Shown: positions 62,098 to 64,000 of the stretch, piece by piece | Position numbering within the stretch: the first letter of the stretch is position 1 | How the letters are laid out: every line of letters begins with the position of its first letter | NCBI GenBank assembly: GCA_947846985.1 | Contig: CANTUZ010000001.1 | Location: 184,534,455 to 184,598,454, forward strand | DNA from: Fratercula arctica | Taxonomy: Eukaryota > Chordata > Aves > Charadriiformes > Alcidae | DNA: 64,000 nt | Reading direction: 5' to 3' | Position numbers and translations under genes: made by a program | The notes under the pieces: generated by a model | What the model was told of the DNA's origin: nothing | Databases searched by the model: none | The model's input: the letters and a program-made list of their open reading frames with translations, nothing else

Positions 62098-62105
62098 ATT
62101 TGCAT
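62098..62105 (+). promoter_or_regulatory. Octamer (POU-type) motif ATTTGCAT
   Basis: A perfect ATTTGCAT lies in a block that also holds two CAGCTG E-box words (62009-62014, 62037-62042) and TTAATTAA (62310-62317). Single motifs occur by chance; the cluster is only suggestive of an enhancer. Confidence 0.25.
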
Positions 62106-62560
62106 GTTGCTCAATTAATATGTCATTCCTTATTTATGTTTCCAGTCTTTACATATTTCACATCCATGACTGATGATGCAGATACAACAGTACAATAAAC
62201 ACATTAGAAATACCAGATGGGTGGGTGGATGAGATTAGATTATCGTTGCTGTCATCACCATCACAGATCAACCAGATACAGTCTGATCAAACAAGAAATC
62301 CACTTCCACTTAATTAACATATCCTCACTGTTCTGTAGTTTATTGGGAGGTACTGTCCCCTGGCACAATTTATTATGATTAAATGCTATGATGAAATGCT
62401 CTGAGAGCAGGCTTCATCTACTCTTCTCTTAGTATGCTTCCTAGGGCAGTCAGCCAGACATCAGTAGTATTTTTTGTTTGTCCCCACAGGCTGTGTCTGA
62501 ATCAAAATCCGCCAAATGCCTGATCTGTCTCAGTGATGGCTTTCATCAATAGAACTTCTT

Positions 62561-62592
62561 CCCCCGCCCCCAAACAACCCAACCCCTCCCCC
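62561..62592 (-). other. G-quadruplex-capable C-run tract
   Basis: C runs of 5, 5, 3, 4 and 5 bases (62561-65, 62567-71, 62578-80, 62583-86, 62588-92) give five G-tracts with short loops on the minus strand. It stands out in AT-rich unique sequence. Confidence 0.6.
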
Positions 62593-64000
62593 AATCCAAA
62601 CACTAAATAGGCACACAAACTCTATCTTCATCTAAGACACTGAGAGATGTGAAAGACTTCTCTTGGCCCATTAGAAGGAAGACTTCAGCATTTAAGTTGT
62701 ATGGTGTCTTTCTGGCAGAGATAATGACTCAAGCCTTGCATGATTATGCTAGGTAGCATGTTAAATATTTTTTGGGGTCCTACAAAGATGCCAGTAATTT
62801 CAGTACCTGTGCTTCTTGTTATAAAGTAACTGTCTTTGGCTAATTTCCTGCTGGATGACGAACAGATCAAAGGAGAGCACATTGTTAACATGCAAAGCTA
62901 CTTGTGAAAGCCTTAACAAAATGATACCAGGTTCTAGCACTAGGGTATGCTGTACTTGCTAATCTAAATCTTGGCAAGTGTTCTAAAAAATTGGCCATAA
63001 TATACAATCATTTCTCAGGATTTGTCATAATTTTTTCCCCATGCAATGTGTTTTTTTTTTAAACTCTATGGCTAGCGGTATAAGCTAGACATAGAGATTT
63101 CTTTAATAGAGATTTATGTGGTTTCTCTAATGCTTTAATCTTTGCTTCCATGGTTTCCTCTCTATCGCATCTTCCTGTTAGAAACCTGTCAATCCATCTC
63201 ATTAATTTCATTCTCACATTGCCTATGATGTGCTATGATCCTATGTACGTTTAATAAATTGGATGTAGGGGAGTGAGATATCTCCTCAGAAGGGTTTGAA
63301 GAGAGCTTTCATATTGGGCAGAGGATTATTTCTGTCTCTCTCTGTGGTTACAAATATATACTCTCCATTTTCTACTAATACATCTAGGTAATGTATCTGG
63401 TTCATACTAAATGATGCAGTAAATTTTTCTCAAATATTCTAGGAAACTTTCCCATTTTACCCTTTTCCCTTTCTATCAAAATTATTGATGTATCAACTTA
63501 TCTGAACCACAGACCTACCTTGAGCTGAAATTGTCAAGCCATATAAGTCCATTTAATTGAGCATTTCTACATTAAAAGGTATCATTTTTGTTTTGTATTG
63601 GTTCTGTGTGTATTATTATGTATTTAATACTGTCTGTGTATTTGTGTAAATACATTTTTCAGATGTATTTCAGAACTGTCTACCTCTTCACCAGACACCT
63701 ATAAATGACTCCTTTTTCTGTTAGCAAATGTTGAGAAGGTGAGGATTAGATTCTTTGAATACTGAGCATGTGCCAAGCTAGCAGTTTAATGCTAGATGCA
63801 GTGGACTCAGAGCATCAGCTGTATGCTATTCAACTGATTAAGCAGGAGTTGTACCCGTCTCACAAGAAATCAATAGAGAGAACAATGCGTGGAGAAAGGC
63901 AGCACTATTATGTCCCCAGCAATGTGAAACCCAGTGAAATGTGCAGGGAACCATCATCAGAAAAAGGAATCATGTTTTTAATGTTCTGGGGAAAATAATT

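Larger units (their letters stand above)
58826..64000. other. Unique AT-rich noncoding DNA
   Basis: No gene is supported. Noted inside are A-rich tracts at 59050-59064 and 61153-61194, a six-CpG cluster with a short open frame at 60484-60589, a block at 62000-62480 with homeobox/POU/E-box words, and a C-run tract at 62561-62592. The 76-codon open frame at 63768-63998 ends at the window edge region with no recognisable content. Confidence 0.5.

Noticed and set aside
63768..63998. 76-codon open frame near the window end
   Set aside because: Preceded by a TTAG acceptor-like site, but the content is unremarkable and the flank is cut off by the window edge.
1..64000. Prokaryotic systems, CRISPR arrays, tRNA or rRNA genes
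   Set aside because: Nothing has regular spacers, cloverleaf structure or rRNA similarity. The sequence is bird-like nuclear DNA.

Overview
This window reads as vertebrate nuclear DNA, almost certainly from a bird. The evidence is a set of CR1 LINE copies carrying the avian-type 3' end (the octamer ATTCTATG repeated, then the GGTTGGAAGGGACC-type block seen in reverse complement). There are also several LTRs of one avian endogenous-retrovirus-like family, AT-rich unique sequence poor in CpG, and no long host open reading frame. I cannot name the species, the chromosome or a neighbouring gene. There are no operons, ribosome binding sites, CRISPR arrays, tRNAs or rRNAs.

Layout. Positions 1-5384 are unique AT-rich DNA with a 28-A run and a CAAAA microsatellite. 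An old, diverged CR1 lies on the minus strand at 5385-6185. Positions 6186-17612 are unique DNA with a short, very GC-rich island at 11641-11812. A minus-strand CR1 occupies 17613-18380. Positions 18381-25622 are unique DNA with one old LINE remnant and a CpG-bearing patch near 23.7 kb. A 600-bp solo LTR (plus sense) is at 25623-26222. Positions 26223-36784 are mostly unique, with a candidate small exon at 27.85 kb and a GC-richer patch at 28.9-29.2 kb. An ancient CR1-like LINE (plus strand) starts near 36785 and is interrupted at 38491 by a solo LTR (minus sense) with a perfect 5-bp target duplication. Positions 39.6-49.9 kb are repeat-dense: a short plus-strand CR1, an LTR fragment fused to a plus-strand CR1, a minus-strand CR1, a deleted solo LTR and another minus-strand CR1. 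Positions 49867-56590 are unique. The longest CR1, 2.2 kb on the minus strand, lies at 56591-58825. The rest is unique and includes a block at 62.0-62.5 kb that resembles a conserved noncoding element by composition only.

No intact protein-coding gene is supported. All long open frames lie in LINE reverse-transcriptase fragments, on their antisense strand, or in LTRs. Every LINE copy is 5'-truncated and frameshifted, so none should move on its own. The sequence is compatible with an intergenic desert or a very large intron.

The most interesting non-repeat signal is an RNA hairpin at 42035-42097. It has a 22-bp stem with no unpaired base and a 19-nt loop, plus a possible lower stem. All three departures from Watson-Crick pairing are G:U wobbles on the plus strand only. 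It resembles a microRNA precursor, though a decayed palindromic transposon is a real alternative. Secondary leads are CpG-bearing patches with open frames and splice-like borders at 23.6, 27.85 and 60.5 kb. I found no clear new biological system.
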